Positions 1 to 7,752 of a stretch of 64,000 nt of DNA are shown one piece after another (positions within the stretch are counted from its first letter, which is position 1; every line of letters begins with the position of its first letter). Both the position numbers and the translations under genes were made by a program. The notes beneath the pieces are model-generated. The model made no database searches. It was not told the origin of the DNA and saw nothing but the letters and a program-made list of their open reading frames with translations. This DNA is from an uncultured Acidimicrobiales bacterium (lineage in GTDB: Bacteria > Actinomycetota > Acidimicrobiia > Acidimicrobiales > Aldehydirespiratoraceae). The stretch spans positions 186,001 through 250,000 of the forward strand of contig CATOTC010000002.1 in NCBI GenBank assembly GCA_951812975.1, given 5' to 3'.

Positions 1-1
1 C

Positions 2-115
2 GCGGTCGTAGCCGCCAGCCGGATTCATGTGCGCATTCACCACGCATCCGACGTTGTGGGCGGCCTAGTGATCGGCGCGGCCTTCGGCAGGATCGCTCGA
101 CGGCTGCTGCAATAG
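2..115 (+). CDS. PAP2-family phosphatase, C-terminal fragment
   Basis: This is the last 37 codons of a gene that begins left of the window. The frame reads SRIHVRIHHASDVVGGLVIG and ends at TAG. It matches the third phosphatase motif of the PAP2 (phosphatidic acid phosphatase type 2) family, SR-x5-H-x3-D, in which the His and Asp belong to the catalytic site, followed by a final hydrophobic helix (VVGGLVIGAAFG). Family members dephosphorylate membrane lipid phosphates or undecaprenyl pyrophosphate. Only the motif and helix are visible, so the substrate cannot be told. It ends 8 nt before the stop of the convergent small gene. Confidence 0.7.
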   Translation, partial: AVVAASRIHVRIHHASDVVGGLVIGAAFGRIARRLLQ

Positions 116-123
116 CCCGACGG

Positions 124-306
124 CTAGTTGGAGCTTGCAGGTTCTGTCGGCTCGACCGCTACAAAGGTGAGAACCGAACGGAGGTCGAGGAGAAGGTCCG
201 CTACCTCGGCGCTGGTCAACAGCTCGCGCTTGATGAAGTCACCGAGACCATGGTCGATTATTCCCAGGGCCTCTTCGATCTGCATGCCATCAACGGCTTC
301 AGTCAT
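124..306 (-). CDS. small acidic hypothetical protein, 60 aa
   Basis: A 60-residue, acidic, probably helical protein (LLTSAEVADLLLDLRSV in its second half) with no signal peptide, membrane segment or cysteine. I recognise no family. Support for it being real is the purine-rich ribosome site (GGGAGG) 8 nt before the ATG, its exact fit between the PAP2 end and the divergent SDR promoter, and codon use rich in G/C at third positions. It has no obvious partner; it is transcribed away from the SDR at 426. Confidence 0.5.
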   Translation of the reverse strand: MTEAVDGMQIEEALGIIDHGLGDFIKRELLTSAEVADLLLDLRSVLTFVAVEPTEPASSN

Positions 307-391
307 GTCCGGAACCTCCCTTGAATGTCTCGGGCCGAAGGTCGGCTCGTGTCGTTACCAACCATACTCGCGCATTGTGACAGCGGGTGCG

Positions 392-419
392 TTGCGTTTA
401 GTGATATTGGCCTTACCAT
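392..419 (+). promoter_or_regulatory. predicted leaderless promoter of the SDR at 426
   Basis: TTGCGT (392-397), a 16-nt spacer and TACCAT (414-419). The -10 ends 6 nt before the ATG at 426, so transcription would begin at or beside the start codon. No Shine-Dalgarno sequence is visible. The same spacing recurs before many genes in the window. Confidence 0.5.
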
Positions 420-425
420 CCGGAC

Positions 426-1199
426 ATGGACACAAGAGGCGCAACAATCGTAGTAACCGGAGGGGCCAGCGGAATCGGTCGGGCCATGGCTCAACGCTTC
501 TCGGCCGACGGGGCGGGCTCTCTGGTGATCGTCGACACCGACGGTGACGGAGCCGTCGCCGTGGCTGCTGAGCTCGGTGCGAGCGCCGAGGTGCTCGACG
601 TCACCGACGAGTCCGCGGTCATCGAATTGATCGCGCGCATCGAGTCGGAGCTCGGCGCTATTGATCTGTGGTGCGGGAACGCCGGCATCTCCGCGTACGG
701 CGGAGTTGAACTCGACAACGACACTTGGAACGCCATCTGGAACGTGAACGTGATGGCCCACGTCATCGCCGCACGTCACCTGGTTCCCCGCTGGATTGAA
801 CGCGGCGGTGGACACCTGCTGCTGACCGCGTCAGCGGCCGGCCTGCTCACCAACCTGGGGACCGCCCCCTATGCCGTCACCAAGCATGGCTGCGTTGCGC
901 TCGCAGAGTGGATCGCCATCACCTACGCGGAACACGGGATACGCGTGTCATGCCTGTGTCCTATGGGTGTGCACACCCCCATGACCGAGGCCGACGGCGA
1001 ACTGGCTATCGAGGTTGTGAAGGCCATGGGAATGATTGAGCCTTCGCAAGTGGCTGACGCGGTGGCTGTCGGGCTGGCCAACGACGACTTCTTGATCCTT
1101 CCCCATCCAGAGGTTGCTCTCTATGAGCAGCGTCGCGCCGGTGATCGCCAACGCTGGCTGACCGGAATGCAGAAGCTCCAAGCCTCGTTGATTTCCTAG
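426..1199 (+). CDS. SDR-family NAD(P)-dependent oxidoreductase
   Basis: Classical short-chain dehydrogenase/reductase of 257 aa, the usual length. The nucleotide-binding motif TGGASGIG is at residues 11-18, the NAG motif at 85-87, the catalytic Ser near 136, and the Tyr-x3-Lys pair is Y149 and K153 (YAVTK). An Asp at the end of the second beta strand (VIVDTD) suggests preference for NAD(H); that is inference. Family members oxidise secondary alcohols or reduce ketones, and the substrate cannot be read from sequence. It stands alone, with a leaderless-type promoter in front and a hairpin plus a repeat cluster behind. Confidence 0.9.
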   Translation: MDTRGATIVVTGGASGIGRAMAQRFSADGAGSLVIVDTDGDGAVAVAAELGASAEVLDVTDESAVIELIARIESELGAIDLWCGNAGISAYGGVELDNDTWNAIWNVNVMAHVIAARHLVPRWIERGGGHLLLTASAAGLLTNLGTAPYAVTKHGCVALAEWIAITYAEHGIRVSCLCPMGVHTPMTEADGELAIEVVKAMGMIEPSQVADAVAVGLANDDFLILPHPEVALYEQRRAGDRQRWLTGMQKLQASLIS

Positions 1200-1226
1200 C
1201 GCTGGCTCCCTGAGAGCCGCCTTCAT

Positions 1227-1281
1227 CCCGAAATCTGCGCGATCAGCTACATCCTGTGTGGTTGAACGCGCAGATTTGGGG
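1227..1281. repeat. 15-bp inverted repeat with 25-nt loop
   Basis: CCCGAAATCTGCGCG (1227-1241) pairs with CGCGCAGATTTGGGG (1267-1281) with one mismatch. It lies between the convergent ends of the SDR and the LLM gene, next to a smaller GGCTC/GAGCC hairpin (1204-1218). There is no T-tract, so it is not a classical intrinsic terminator; it could be a bidirectional terminator or a short mobile inverted repeat. Confidence 0.55.
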
Positions 1282-1290
1282 TGAGACCCC

Positions 1291-1372
1291 GCGCGGCTCC
1301 GGCTACGCCCGGCGAAAGCAACACCCACGCCCGGCGAAAGCACAGCGCGGCTCCGGCCACGCCCGGCGAAAG
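1291..1372. repeat. repeat family A cluster (GGCTCCGGCTACGCCCGG)
   Basis: Three imperfect copies of a unit built on CGGCTCCGGCTACGCCCGG with a CGAAAGCA tail. The cluster runs directly into the TAG stop of the minus-strand LLM gene. The same core is found in arrays at 8913-9150 and, in reverse orientation, at 41611-41700. Confidence 0.75.
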
Positions 1373-2344
1373 CTAGCGCGCCAGGCCCTCGATTGCCTCG
1401 TCGATCTCGACGCCGGGAAACGGCATGATCGCCAGTGCCGGACAGGTCACGCCGTTGTCAATGTAACGCTGCACATGGGCTCGACACTCGTCGTAACTCC
1501 CGTGCACGATCAACTCGTCGATGATGTGGTCGGGGATCTTATTGAGCGCGCCCTTGCGGTCGCCCGCCGCCCACTGGTCCCAGTGCTCGCCCAGAGCGTC
1601 ACCCCGCCCCATCCACTCATGGAAAGCCTTGTAGACAGGGACGTTGAGGTAAGCCGCAGCCACAAACTTGCCCGTGGCCCGAGCCGCTTGTGCATCGGCT
1701 GTGGGAGCCACGAAGATGCGGGCAACTATCTCCGCATCAGGATTCTCGGCCCGGACGATCCCCGACACGGTCGCCGCGTTGTCCGCTGAGAGCCAGTTGA
1801 CTATGGCACCGTCGCTCTCACGTCCGGCCATGCGCAGCATGCCTTCACGCAACGCTGCGACCAGGATCGGCACCGGCTGTTCGGGGACCAGACCGAGGCG
1901 GAATCCCTTGATTGAGAAGCTGTCGTATTCTTCGCTGACCTTCTCTCCGGAGAGCGCGGACCTCAAGAAGCGGACGATGTCGCGGGTCTGCTTGTACGGC
2001 GCCTCGAACGGGATGCCGTTCCAACGCTCGACGATCACATCCGATGACGATCCAATGCCCGCAACGAAGCGGCCCGGCGCCGCCGAGGCCATTCCCGCGA
2101 TGGACTGGGCCATCAGCGCCGGGCCTCGCGTGTAGGCCCCGAGAATCGCTGTGCCCAACCTCATCGAGGGGGTCCAGACGCTGCCCAGGGCCAAGGGGGT
2201 GAGCCCGTCCGCTCCCATGGCCTCAGCAGACCACAGGTCGGAATAGCCGAGTGCTTCGAGCCGCTGAAATCGTGGTCGTTGGAGGTGGAGGGGCACTCCG
2301 TCGAAGGGAACGGTCATTCCGTAACGTTGCGTGGGGGCGGTCAT
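1373..2344 (-). CDS. LLM-class flavin/F420-dependent oxidoreductase
   Basis: A 323-aa luciferase-like monooxygenase fold protein. The N-terminus (GMTVPFDGVPL, then LEALGYSDLWSAEAMGADGL) and the segment APGRFVAGIGSSSDVIVERWNGIPFEAPYKQTRD are typical of actinobacterial LLM enzymes, many of which use F420 rather than FMN. The chain ends with the usual helical region (YDECRAHVQRYIDNGVTCPALAI). Members catalyse hydride transfer or monooxygenation on lipids, sulfonates or xenobiotics; the exact reaction is unknown. It is transcribed alone, divergent from the nuclease gene, and its 3' end abuts a family A repeat. Confidence 0.88.
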   Translation of the reverse strand: MTAPTQRYGMTVPFDGVPLHLQRPRFQRLEALGYSDLWSAEAMGADGLTPLALGSVWTPSMRLGTAILGAYTRGPALMAQSIAGMASAAPGRFVAGIGSSSDVIVERWNGIPFEAPYKQTRDIVRFLRSALSGEKVSEEYDSFSIKGFRLGLVPEQPVPILVAALREGMLRMAGRESDGAIVNWLSADNAATVSGIVRAENPDAEIVARIFVAPTADAQAARATGKFVAAAYLNVPVYKAFHEWMGRGDALGEHWDQWAAGDRKGALNKIPDHIIDELIVHGSYDECRAHVQRYIDNGVTCPALAIMPFPGVEIDEAIEGLAR

Positions 2345-2428
2345 CGGTTGATTCTCTCAGTTCGCGGCAAGTGTCGCACAGGCCGGGCAAACTACCGGAC
2401 AATGAAATATCTTGTTATTGATTCAATT

Positions 2429-2977
2429 ATGACCAAATCTGCTGCTCTAGGGCTCTCGTTGTTGCTGGCAACGACGGGCTGCGGCGGAAAGGACTCAGCA
2501 GCCGCCCCGAGCGTCTCAACCCCGACGGCTTCGCCGGCCGGTCTGATCCCGAACGCAACCATCCACAAGGTGATCGACGGCGACACGGTCATCGCCGACG
2601 TCTCCGGTTCGCGCGAGAACGTCCGCCTCATCGGTATCGACACGCCGGAATCCGTCGCGAGAAACCGTCCGATTCAATGCTACGGGGCCGAGGCGAGCGC
2701 CTATCTCAAGTCTCTGCTTCCCGAGGGCACCGCGGTGACCCTGATCCTCGACGAGGAGCCCCGCGACCAGTACGACCGGCTGCTGGCCTACGTGATTCGC
2801 AGCCACGACGATCTCTTCATCAACCTTGATCTGGTGGCGCAGGGGTATGCGGGCACGCTCTCCTACCCTCCCAACACCCACTACGAAGAACTGCTCGACG
2901 CAGCCGCTGGGAGAGCGATGCTTGCAGACCTCGGACTTTGGGGAGTCTGCGGCAATCCCGACGTTCCGCTCGAATAG
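2429..2977 (+). CDS. secreted thermonuclease-like (SNase) lipoprotein
   Basis: About 182 aa. The N-terminus MTKSAALGLSLLLATTGC is a lipoprotein signal with a lipobox ending at Cys, followed by a low-complexity linker and a staphylococcal nuclease (TNase) domain: KVIDGDTVIADV, NVRLIGIDTPES, YDRLLAYV and a closing LWGVC. In this family an Arg-Glu-Arg set around RLIGID and the YxRxLAYV strand cleave nucleic acid with calcium; the Arg of YDRLLAYV is present. An in-frame ATG at 2402 would add nine residues; I prefer 2429 because it gives a compact signal peptide and the AT-rich stretch upstream looks like promoter. The role may be scavenging extracellular DNA. Confidence 0.85.
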   Translation: MTKSAALGLSLLLATTGCGGKDSAAAPSVSTPTASPAGLIPNATIHKVIDGDTVIADVSGSRENVRLIGIDTPESVARNRPIQCYGAEASAYLKSLLPEGTAVTLILDEEPRDQYDRLLAYVIRSHDDLFINLDLVAQGYAGTLSYPPNTHYEELLDAAAGRAMLADLGLWGVCGNPDVPLE

Positions 2978-2982
2978 CGCAG

Positions 2983-2988
2983 TACCGT
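2983..2988 (+). promoter_or_regulatory. -10 hexamer TACCGT of the ChbG-like gene
   Basis: TACCGT lies 6 nt before the GTG at 2995 and just after the nuclease stop codon. It supports GTG 2995 as a leaderless start rather than the longer frame that overlaps the nuclease gene. Confidence 0.45.
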
Positions 2989-2994
2989 CACATT

Positions 2995-3828
2995 GTGGAG
3001 TCACTTGCCGAAGCACTCGGATACGAAGCCGAATCCCGTCTGCTGATCATCAGCGCCGACCAACTCGGTTCAACGCATGCCGCCACCGCCGGCGGGCTGA
3101 GCGCTATGCGCGAGGGGGCAGCGACGACCGGCACGGTGATGATGCCGGGCCCATGGTCACGCCATGCCGTTGACCGCGCCGGACCGGACGACGACCTCGG
3201 CGTACACCTCACACTCAATGCGGAACTCGACTGTTTCCGTTGGGGTCCGCTGACCAACGCACCGAGCCTGCTTGACGGTGACGGCGGCTTCCCTCGCACT
3301 GTCGCCGACCTCTGGGACCACGCCGACCCCGACGAGGTCCGCCGTGAATGCCGGGCGCAACTTGAGCGGGCAACGCTGTGGGGCCTCGAGGCCACGCACT
3401 TGAGCACTCACCTCAGCGCTCTTCAGCAACGGCCGGAATTCTTCGATGTGCTGCTCGACATCGCGGTCGAGGCGAGTCTTCCGCTGCGTCTCGAAGGGCC
3501 TGCCGCACAGGCCACAGCGGGCTTTCCCTTCCGTGACCTTGCCCACGAAGCCGGTGTCGTCACGCCGGACCACTTCCGCTTGGTGCGCGGCGGCGCAGAG
3601 GCTCACTTCTCGGCCGCGCTCGACACCTTGGCACCAGGGGTGACCGCGGTCGCTTTCGAACCCGCGATCGCCGCAGAGGAGATCCGCGCGATCGATCCTT
3701 CCGCCACCGCCCGCATGAACGACCTCGCAGTGCTCACCGATCGCTCTCTGCCCTCCCGGATTGCCGAGAGCGGAGCTCAACCAATCGGCTTCGCGGCCTT
3801 GCGCGACCTTCAGCGGTCACGCTCGTAA
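2995..3828 (+). CDS. ChbG/YdjC-like carbohydrate deacetylase
   Basis: About 277 aa from GTG 2995. It has the YdjC/ChbG layout: strand LLIISADQLG, the segment VMMPGPW, GVHLTLNAE with a metal-ligand-type His, and ATHLSTHLSALQ with further histidines. Family members deacetylate chitooligosaccharides or related amino sugars with a divalent metal. The usual N-terminal Asp-Asp pair (ADDLG) is Asp-Gln here, so catalysis may be altered or a different substrate used. The frame can be extended upstream to 2938, but this overlaps the nuclease; the TACCGT hexamer supports 2995. It may share a locus with the nuclease for polymer breakdown, which is inference. Confidence 0.78.
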   Translation: MESLAEALGYEAESRLLIISADQLGSTHAATAGGLSAMREGAATTGTVMMPGPWSRHAVDRAGPDDDLGVHLTLNAELDCFRWGPLTNAPSLLDGDGGFPRTVADLWDHADPDEVRRECRAQLERATLWGLEATHLSTHLSALQQRPEFFDVLLDIAVEASLPLRLEGPAAQATAGFPFRDLAHEAGVVTPDHFRLVRGGAEAHFSAALDTLAPGVTAVAFEPAIAAEEIRAIDPSATARMNDLAVLTDRSLPSRIAESGAQPIGFAALRDLQRSRS

Positions 3829-3958
3829 CCACAATTCGCCGATCGGTTGACTGGCCGGAGTCCACGCAGGCCACTCACCGGACACATGCCGGCCATTCGC
3901 CAGAGAATCCACGCCGCGGCCAACGTGAGATCCGCCGGTCACTCCCCGGAGGTGCCGG

Positions 3959-4342
3959 TTACTGGAGGGAGGTCTGGGCCATCAGCGGGGCGAGGGCATC
4001 GACCGCGGCAAGTCGGACCGGTCGCAGGTCTAGCAGCCAACGCGGATAGTCGCCTTCAACTTTCACCGCACCGCTCATGTAGCCGGCGTCACTGGTCGTC
4101 TCGCCCGACAGGATGGCCACGGCATCGGTGTAGCTCATCGAGATTGCAATGCCGGCTTCTTTCGACTTGCCCGCAGCGACCGCGCTGACGGTGCCGTCAC
4201 GCACGGTGACGGTAAGACTCACTCGACCTGCAGGACCCCCGCTGATCGTGTATTCGATGACAGCGTCAAGACCGGGAGTGGCAGGCAAGCCGCCGAGCGC
4301 TTCGCCAGCTGCCGCGACCCATTCCTCACCAAAGATTTCCAT
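3959..4342 (-). CDS. SCP2 sterol-carrier-domain protein
   Basis: A 127-aa single-domain protein resembling SCP2 (sterol carrier protein 2): IEYTISGGPAGRVSLTVTVRDGTVSAV, then ISMSYTDAVAILSGETTSDAGYMSGAVKVEGD, the usual strand-helix pattern that lines a hydrophobic tunnel. It probably binds lipid or acyl-CoA in the cytosol, with no catalytic residues known. The start overlaps the mca stop by one base (TGATG), indicating translational coupling and placing it last in the operon of channel, MgtE, TrkA_C, mca and SCP2. In actinobacteria SCP2-like folds also occur in mycothiol-dependent enzymes, so the pairing with mca may be functional; that is inference. Confidence 0.8.
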   Translation of the reverse strand: MEIFGEEWVAAAGEALGGLPATPGLDAVIEYTISGGPAGRVSLTVTVRDGTVSAVAAGKSKEAGIAISMSYTDAVAILSGETTSDAGYMSGAVKVEGDYPRWLLDLRPVRLAAVDALAPLMAQTSLQ

Positions 4343-5202
4343 CAGGGTTCGATACCCGTGAAGAGATCCGTCTCTTCGGGTTGATCACCGTTCCATTTTG
4401 GGCGGGCCAAGCGGTAGTCATCGACCGGATGGAGCGCCAGATCGACCTCGATCGGCAGTCCGAACCAGAATGGCGACTCAGGGTCGATCTGCGTGGCGTG
4501 GGCGAGCAGCCCCTCGCGGCGCACTTCTGTAAACCCGTCGACCGGGACCTTCGTGGTGATGTTCTGGTCGGTGTCTGGCCGTTCGAACCAGCGTTTGTCG
4601 TACGGCGACTCCAACCCGAGGTCGAGAAACGCCTGGTGCCTCGCTTCGATACGGGCGCGCGACCAACTCGAGTAGTAGACCTTCGGCACTGACCAGGGGG
4701 CCCCGAGATCAGGGCGATGCGTGCCGTCTGCGCAACGTTCAACAGCCGGATGGGTTATGTCGTGCACACGCACATGATCCGGGTGGTTGTAGGCGCCCTG
4801 CTCATCGGGGTAGGTGACGACCACATGCGGCCGCTCTGCTCGCAGCAGCGCCACCAGACGGTCGACCACCTCGTCGAAGGGCGCTGCCGCGAAACAGTCC
4901 GGATGTGAGTTGGCTTCGGTGTCGGCCATACCAGAGTCCCGGTAGCCGAGCATATGGACGGTGTCGTAACCGATGATCTCAGCGGCCCTGGCCAATTCTG
5001 CGTGGCGCACCGCGCCGAGGTTCTCGCGCACTTCGGGTCGGTCCATGGCCGGGTTGAGGATCTCCCCCTCCTCACCCCCGGTGCAGCACACGAGCACGGT
5101 CTTCACTCCCATCGACTTGTACTTGGCGACCGTGGCCGAGCCTTTGGACGCCTCGTCGTCTGGGTGGGCGTGGATCGACAGCAGACGAAAGGAACTGTGC
5201 AT
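4342..5202 (-). CDS. mca: mycothiol S-conjugate amidase Mca
   Basis: A 286-aa PIG-L/LmbE metalloenzyme. HAHPDDEASKGSA (H11 onward; likely zinc ligands H13 and D16) and NHPDHVRVHD (H143) are the family metal motifs, and VLVCCTGGEEGEILNPAMD plus GYRDSGMADTEAN are characteristic of Mca and MshB. The length (286 aa) and the C-terminal PFWFGLP section fit Mca, which cleaves mycothiol S-conjugates to a mercapturic acid and GlcN-Ins for detoxification, better than MshB. A TAGATT hexamer lies 7 nt before the ATG, so it may also have its own leaderless promoter within the operon. Confidence 0.9.
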   Translation of the reverse strand: MHSSFRLLSIHAHPDDEASKGSATVAKYKSMGVKTVLVCCTGGEEGEILNPAMDRPEVRENLGAVRHAELARAAEIIGYDTVHMLGYRDSGMADTEANSHPDCFAAAPFDEVVDRLVALLRAERPHVVVTYPDEQGAYNHPDHVRVHDITHPAVERCADGTHRPDLGAPWSVPKVYYSSWSRARIEARHQAFLDLGLESPYDKRWFERPDTDQNITTKVPVDGFTEVRREGLLAHATQIDPESPFWFGLPIEVDLALHPVDDYRLARPKWNGDQPEETDLFTGIEP

Positions 5203-5223
5203 CCGGTGAAATCTACCGGCCCG

Positions 5224-6450
5224 CTAACGGGCAGAGACTGGCTCGAGCTCCATTTCTCCATCGCCGTCGGGGTCGATCAAACGCCATCCGCAGCGCAGTG
5301 CGAGGAGTTCGCGACCTTCATCGGGGCCGCTGGCGATCAACTCGTCCCCCGCAACGAGGCGGGTGCGGCCGCTGGGCCGATAGACGTACTGTCCGCCGCG
5401 CCGGATAGCCAGCACCGTGAATCCGGGTTCGATGTTGAGCCGCAGCTCAGAGAGCAGCCGACCGTCCGTTTCGCTCCCGGCACCAACCGGCACCTGGATC
5501 ACCACCTCGTCACTGTCACCGAGTGCCAACTCGAGGATCGGGTGGACGTCCTCCTGCTTCTCAATGAGCCAGACCATGGCCTGGGCCTGGTCACCGATGT
5601 CCTCGGCCGCCTGCGAGAGGTGAAGCAGACCCCGCAACGATGACGGGTCGACCTTCTCTGACGCAGCCCGGAGCACCCACAGTTCCAGGCGGTCCTTCAT
5701 CTCGTCGAGGCGGTCTTCGATGTGGCGCACTTCCGCGGCGAGTCCGAGATCACCGAGCACCAGGGCCGAATACGCCAAGCTGACGGCAACCTCACTGAGA
5801 TTCTTCATCTCAACCAGCACATCGACGGCCCGGTCCAGATCTGTCACGAAATGATCCTCGGGAAGCTGCGGAGCCTCCCAGGGATCGGCACCGGCCAGTT
5901 CCCTCAAACGCTTGATTCCATCAGGTGATCCTCGCAGGAACAGAACGTCACCGGGGACCAGCACAGTGTCGCCGTCCACATCGGTGATCCAATGTTGGCG
6001 GCGCACCGCCATCACCCGCATTCCGGTCTGAACCGGGAGTTCATGGTCGCGCAGCGGGCGGTGGGTGAGCCTCGACCCCTCCGAAACCAGCACCCGGTGA
6101 CTCACTTCCTCCGCTGCGGACAGGTCCGCCACCAACTCGGCCGGGATTCCGAGTTTGTGGGTGACGATGCGGGCAATGTTGATGGCGTCGTTGGCGATGC
6201 GCTCGATCGCCGAGATCACCTGTAGCACCGACGACATCCCCTCGGAGTCTCGGGGACTGCGCACAGCCATTACGCACACGCCGCGCATGTCGTGAACCAG
6301 GTGGCTCATCTCCTCTTCCAGGTCGGCGATCTCCTCGGCCATTGCGGGGTCGCCGAAGAACAGCGCGGCGTATGCCAGATCGACCATCAACTCGGACTTG
6401 TCCTTCGCGGTGGCGAGCATCTCTCGCAGGTTGCGCGGTCGGTCGTCCAT
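5224..6450 (-). CDS. tandem PhoU-like/TrkA_C regulatory protein
   Basis: A soluble 408-aa protein made of two copies of a PhoU-like helical segment plus a TrkA_C (RCK_C) domain: helical about 5-105, RCK_C about 118-185, helical about 205-300, RCK_C about 315-395 (TVLAIRRGGQYVYRPSGRTRLVAGDELIASGP). RCK_C domains bind ligands such as cyclic di-nucleotides or ions and gate potassium or other cation transporters; PhoU-like helices mediate partner binding. No membrane segment or NAD-binding RCK_N domain is visible. It has a good ribosome site (GGGAG) and follows the MgtE-like gene by 50 nt, so it is probably the cytosolic gate for that transporter or the channel-like protein upstream. Confidence 0.82.
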   Translation of the reverse strand: MDDRPRNLREMLATAKDKSELMVDLAYAALFFGDPAMAEEIADLEEEMSHLVHDMRGVCVMAVRSPRDSEGMSSVLQVISAIERIANDAINIARIVTHKLGIPAELVADLSAAEEVSHRVLVSEGSRLTHRPLRDHELPVQTGMRVMAVRRQHWITDVDGDTVLVPGDVLFLRGSPDGIKRLRELAGADPWEAPQLPEDHFVTDLDRAVDVLVEMKNLSEVAVSLAYSALVLGDLGLAAEVRHIEDRLDEMKDRLELWVLRAASEKVDPSSLRGLLHLSQAAEDIGDQAQAMVWLIEKQEDVHPILELALGDSDEVVIQVPVGAGSETDGRLLSELRLNIEPGFTVLAIRRGGQYVYRPSGRTRLVAGDELIASGPDEGRELLALRCGWRLIDPDGDGEMELEPVSAR

Positions 6451-6500
6451 TATTTCCTAACTCCCTTATGGGTCAATACGGTAACGGCGTTCATCACGAC

Positions 6501-7736
6501 TCAAGCCACCCCCACGGCCACGATGGCCAGGATCAAGGCGAAGGCACCCACGAAATCCAGCGCTGACGTGACCATTGGAATGCCGTGGGTGTCAGGGTCG
6601 AGTCCGAATCTGACGGCGAAGATCGTTGCGTAATAGGCGACGATCACTACACAGACCGTTGCCAGCAGACCGCCCAGCAGCGCCACCGCGACCACGTCAA
6701 CGAGCCCGGGACTGGCCTGGTTCGTCAACACTCCGCCCAGTTCCGCGACGATTCCCGTTATCGCGAACACGGGGATCGACAGACCGAAGATCATGGCGAT
6801 GTCGGCACCGGCCGAGCCTCTGGGCACGGGCCCCGGGTGCAGCAGACCCAGATGCACCTTGCTTGAGAGACGGCTCGACAACACCCCGCCGAGTCCTCCG
6901 GCGCTTCCCAGGAATCCAGGCAGCAGGACCAGCAGCACGGGATATTCGAGAAGCTCGTCGAGCCTCTTCTCGATGGTTATTCCCGCGATCAGGTCGAGCA
7001 GCCCGGCCAGCGTCAACACTGGGATCGACTCGCGCACGATCGCTCTCAGCGTGTGATGGCGGGTCAGCAACGACCACGCAACACCACCGACCGACAGAAC
7101 CGAGACAACCACCGCGATCAGCGGGGTGAACACTTCGACGCCGGCAAGCTGCGCGGCCAGAATCAACGCCGGGAGACTCATCAGGTCACTGGCTGCGGTC
7201 ACCAGCGGCGACACCACGTTGTCGAGGTCCCATCCGTAACGGCCCGAACCGCCGGCCAACAGCAGCGTGATCGCCAGTATCAACACTGACGCAAGCAGGC
7301 CACCCACCGTGGACACCACGATGAAGTCGGCCAGCGACATGGTCGGCGACACGTCGAAGACGATGGCAACCCCCTTGGCCAGCACCGCGATCACCACCGA
7401 GATCGCCAAGCTCAGCAGCATCGCCGCGGCGATGTTCTCGCCGACTGCCGAGTCGAGGCGCGGGCTCAGCCTGAACGTTCCCGCGTGGATGCTGGTACCG
7501 AACCGACTCCCCAGAGCACCGAACACGTTGCCCTTCACCGCCAACGCCGCGGGTACCAGCAACAGCAGTCCGGGGAGCTCCTCGAGGGTGTCTGTGGTCG
7601 TCGCCAGAGTCACACCCGCAACAAGGCTCGTAACCGCAGACACGACGAGGGCGACGAAACTGTCACGGTGGGCGCGTTGGTCTCTGCCGATGACAGCGCG
7701 CCAGCGGCGCGCGACACGCAGAAAGCGACGCTTCAC
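6501..7736 (-). CDS. SLC41/MgtE-like divalent cation transporter
   Basis: A 411-aa integral membrane protein with about ten hydrophobic segments in two halves. Each half carries the MgtE/SLC41 signature: LLLLVPAALAVKGNVFGALG near residue 78 and LPGFLGSAGGLGGVLSSRLS near residue 275. Bacterial MgtE usually has one such domain after cytosolic N and CBS domains; here those are absent and the membrane domain is duplicated, as in eukaryotic SLC41. The expected role is magnesium or related divalent ion transport. With the adjacent RCK_C protein replacing the missing built-in sensor, the pair may form a two-protein gated transporter; that is inference. Confidence 0.8.
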   Translation of the reverse strand: MKRRFLRVARRWRAVIGRDQRAHRDSFVALVVSAVTSLVAGVTLATTTDTLEELPGLLLLVPAALAVKGNVFGALGSRFGTSIHAGTFRLSPRLDSAVGENIAAAMLLSLAISVVIAVLAKGVAIVFDVSPTMSLADFIVVSTVGGLLASVLILAITLLLAGGSGRYGWDLDNVVSPLVTAASDLMSLPALILAAQLAGVEVFTPLIAVVVSVLSVGGVAWSLLTRHHTLRAIVRESIPVLTLAGLLDLIAGITIEKRLDELLEYPVLLVLLPGFLGSAGGLGGVLSSRLSSKVHLGLLHPGPVPRGSAGADIAMIFGLSIPVFAITGIVAELGGVLTNQASPGLVDVVAVALLGGLLATVCVVIVAYYATIFAVRFGLDPDTHGIPMVTSALDFVGAFALILAIVAVGVA

Positions 7737-7752
7737 CCCCCCAGTTTGGTGC

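Noticed and set aside
3847-4188. 113-aa plus-strand frame opposite the SCP2 gene
   Set aside because: No family features; the minus-strand SCP2 gene is coupled to mca by a 1-nt overlap.
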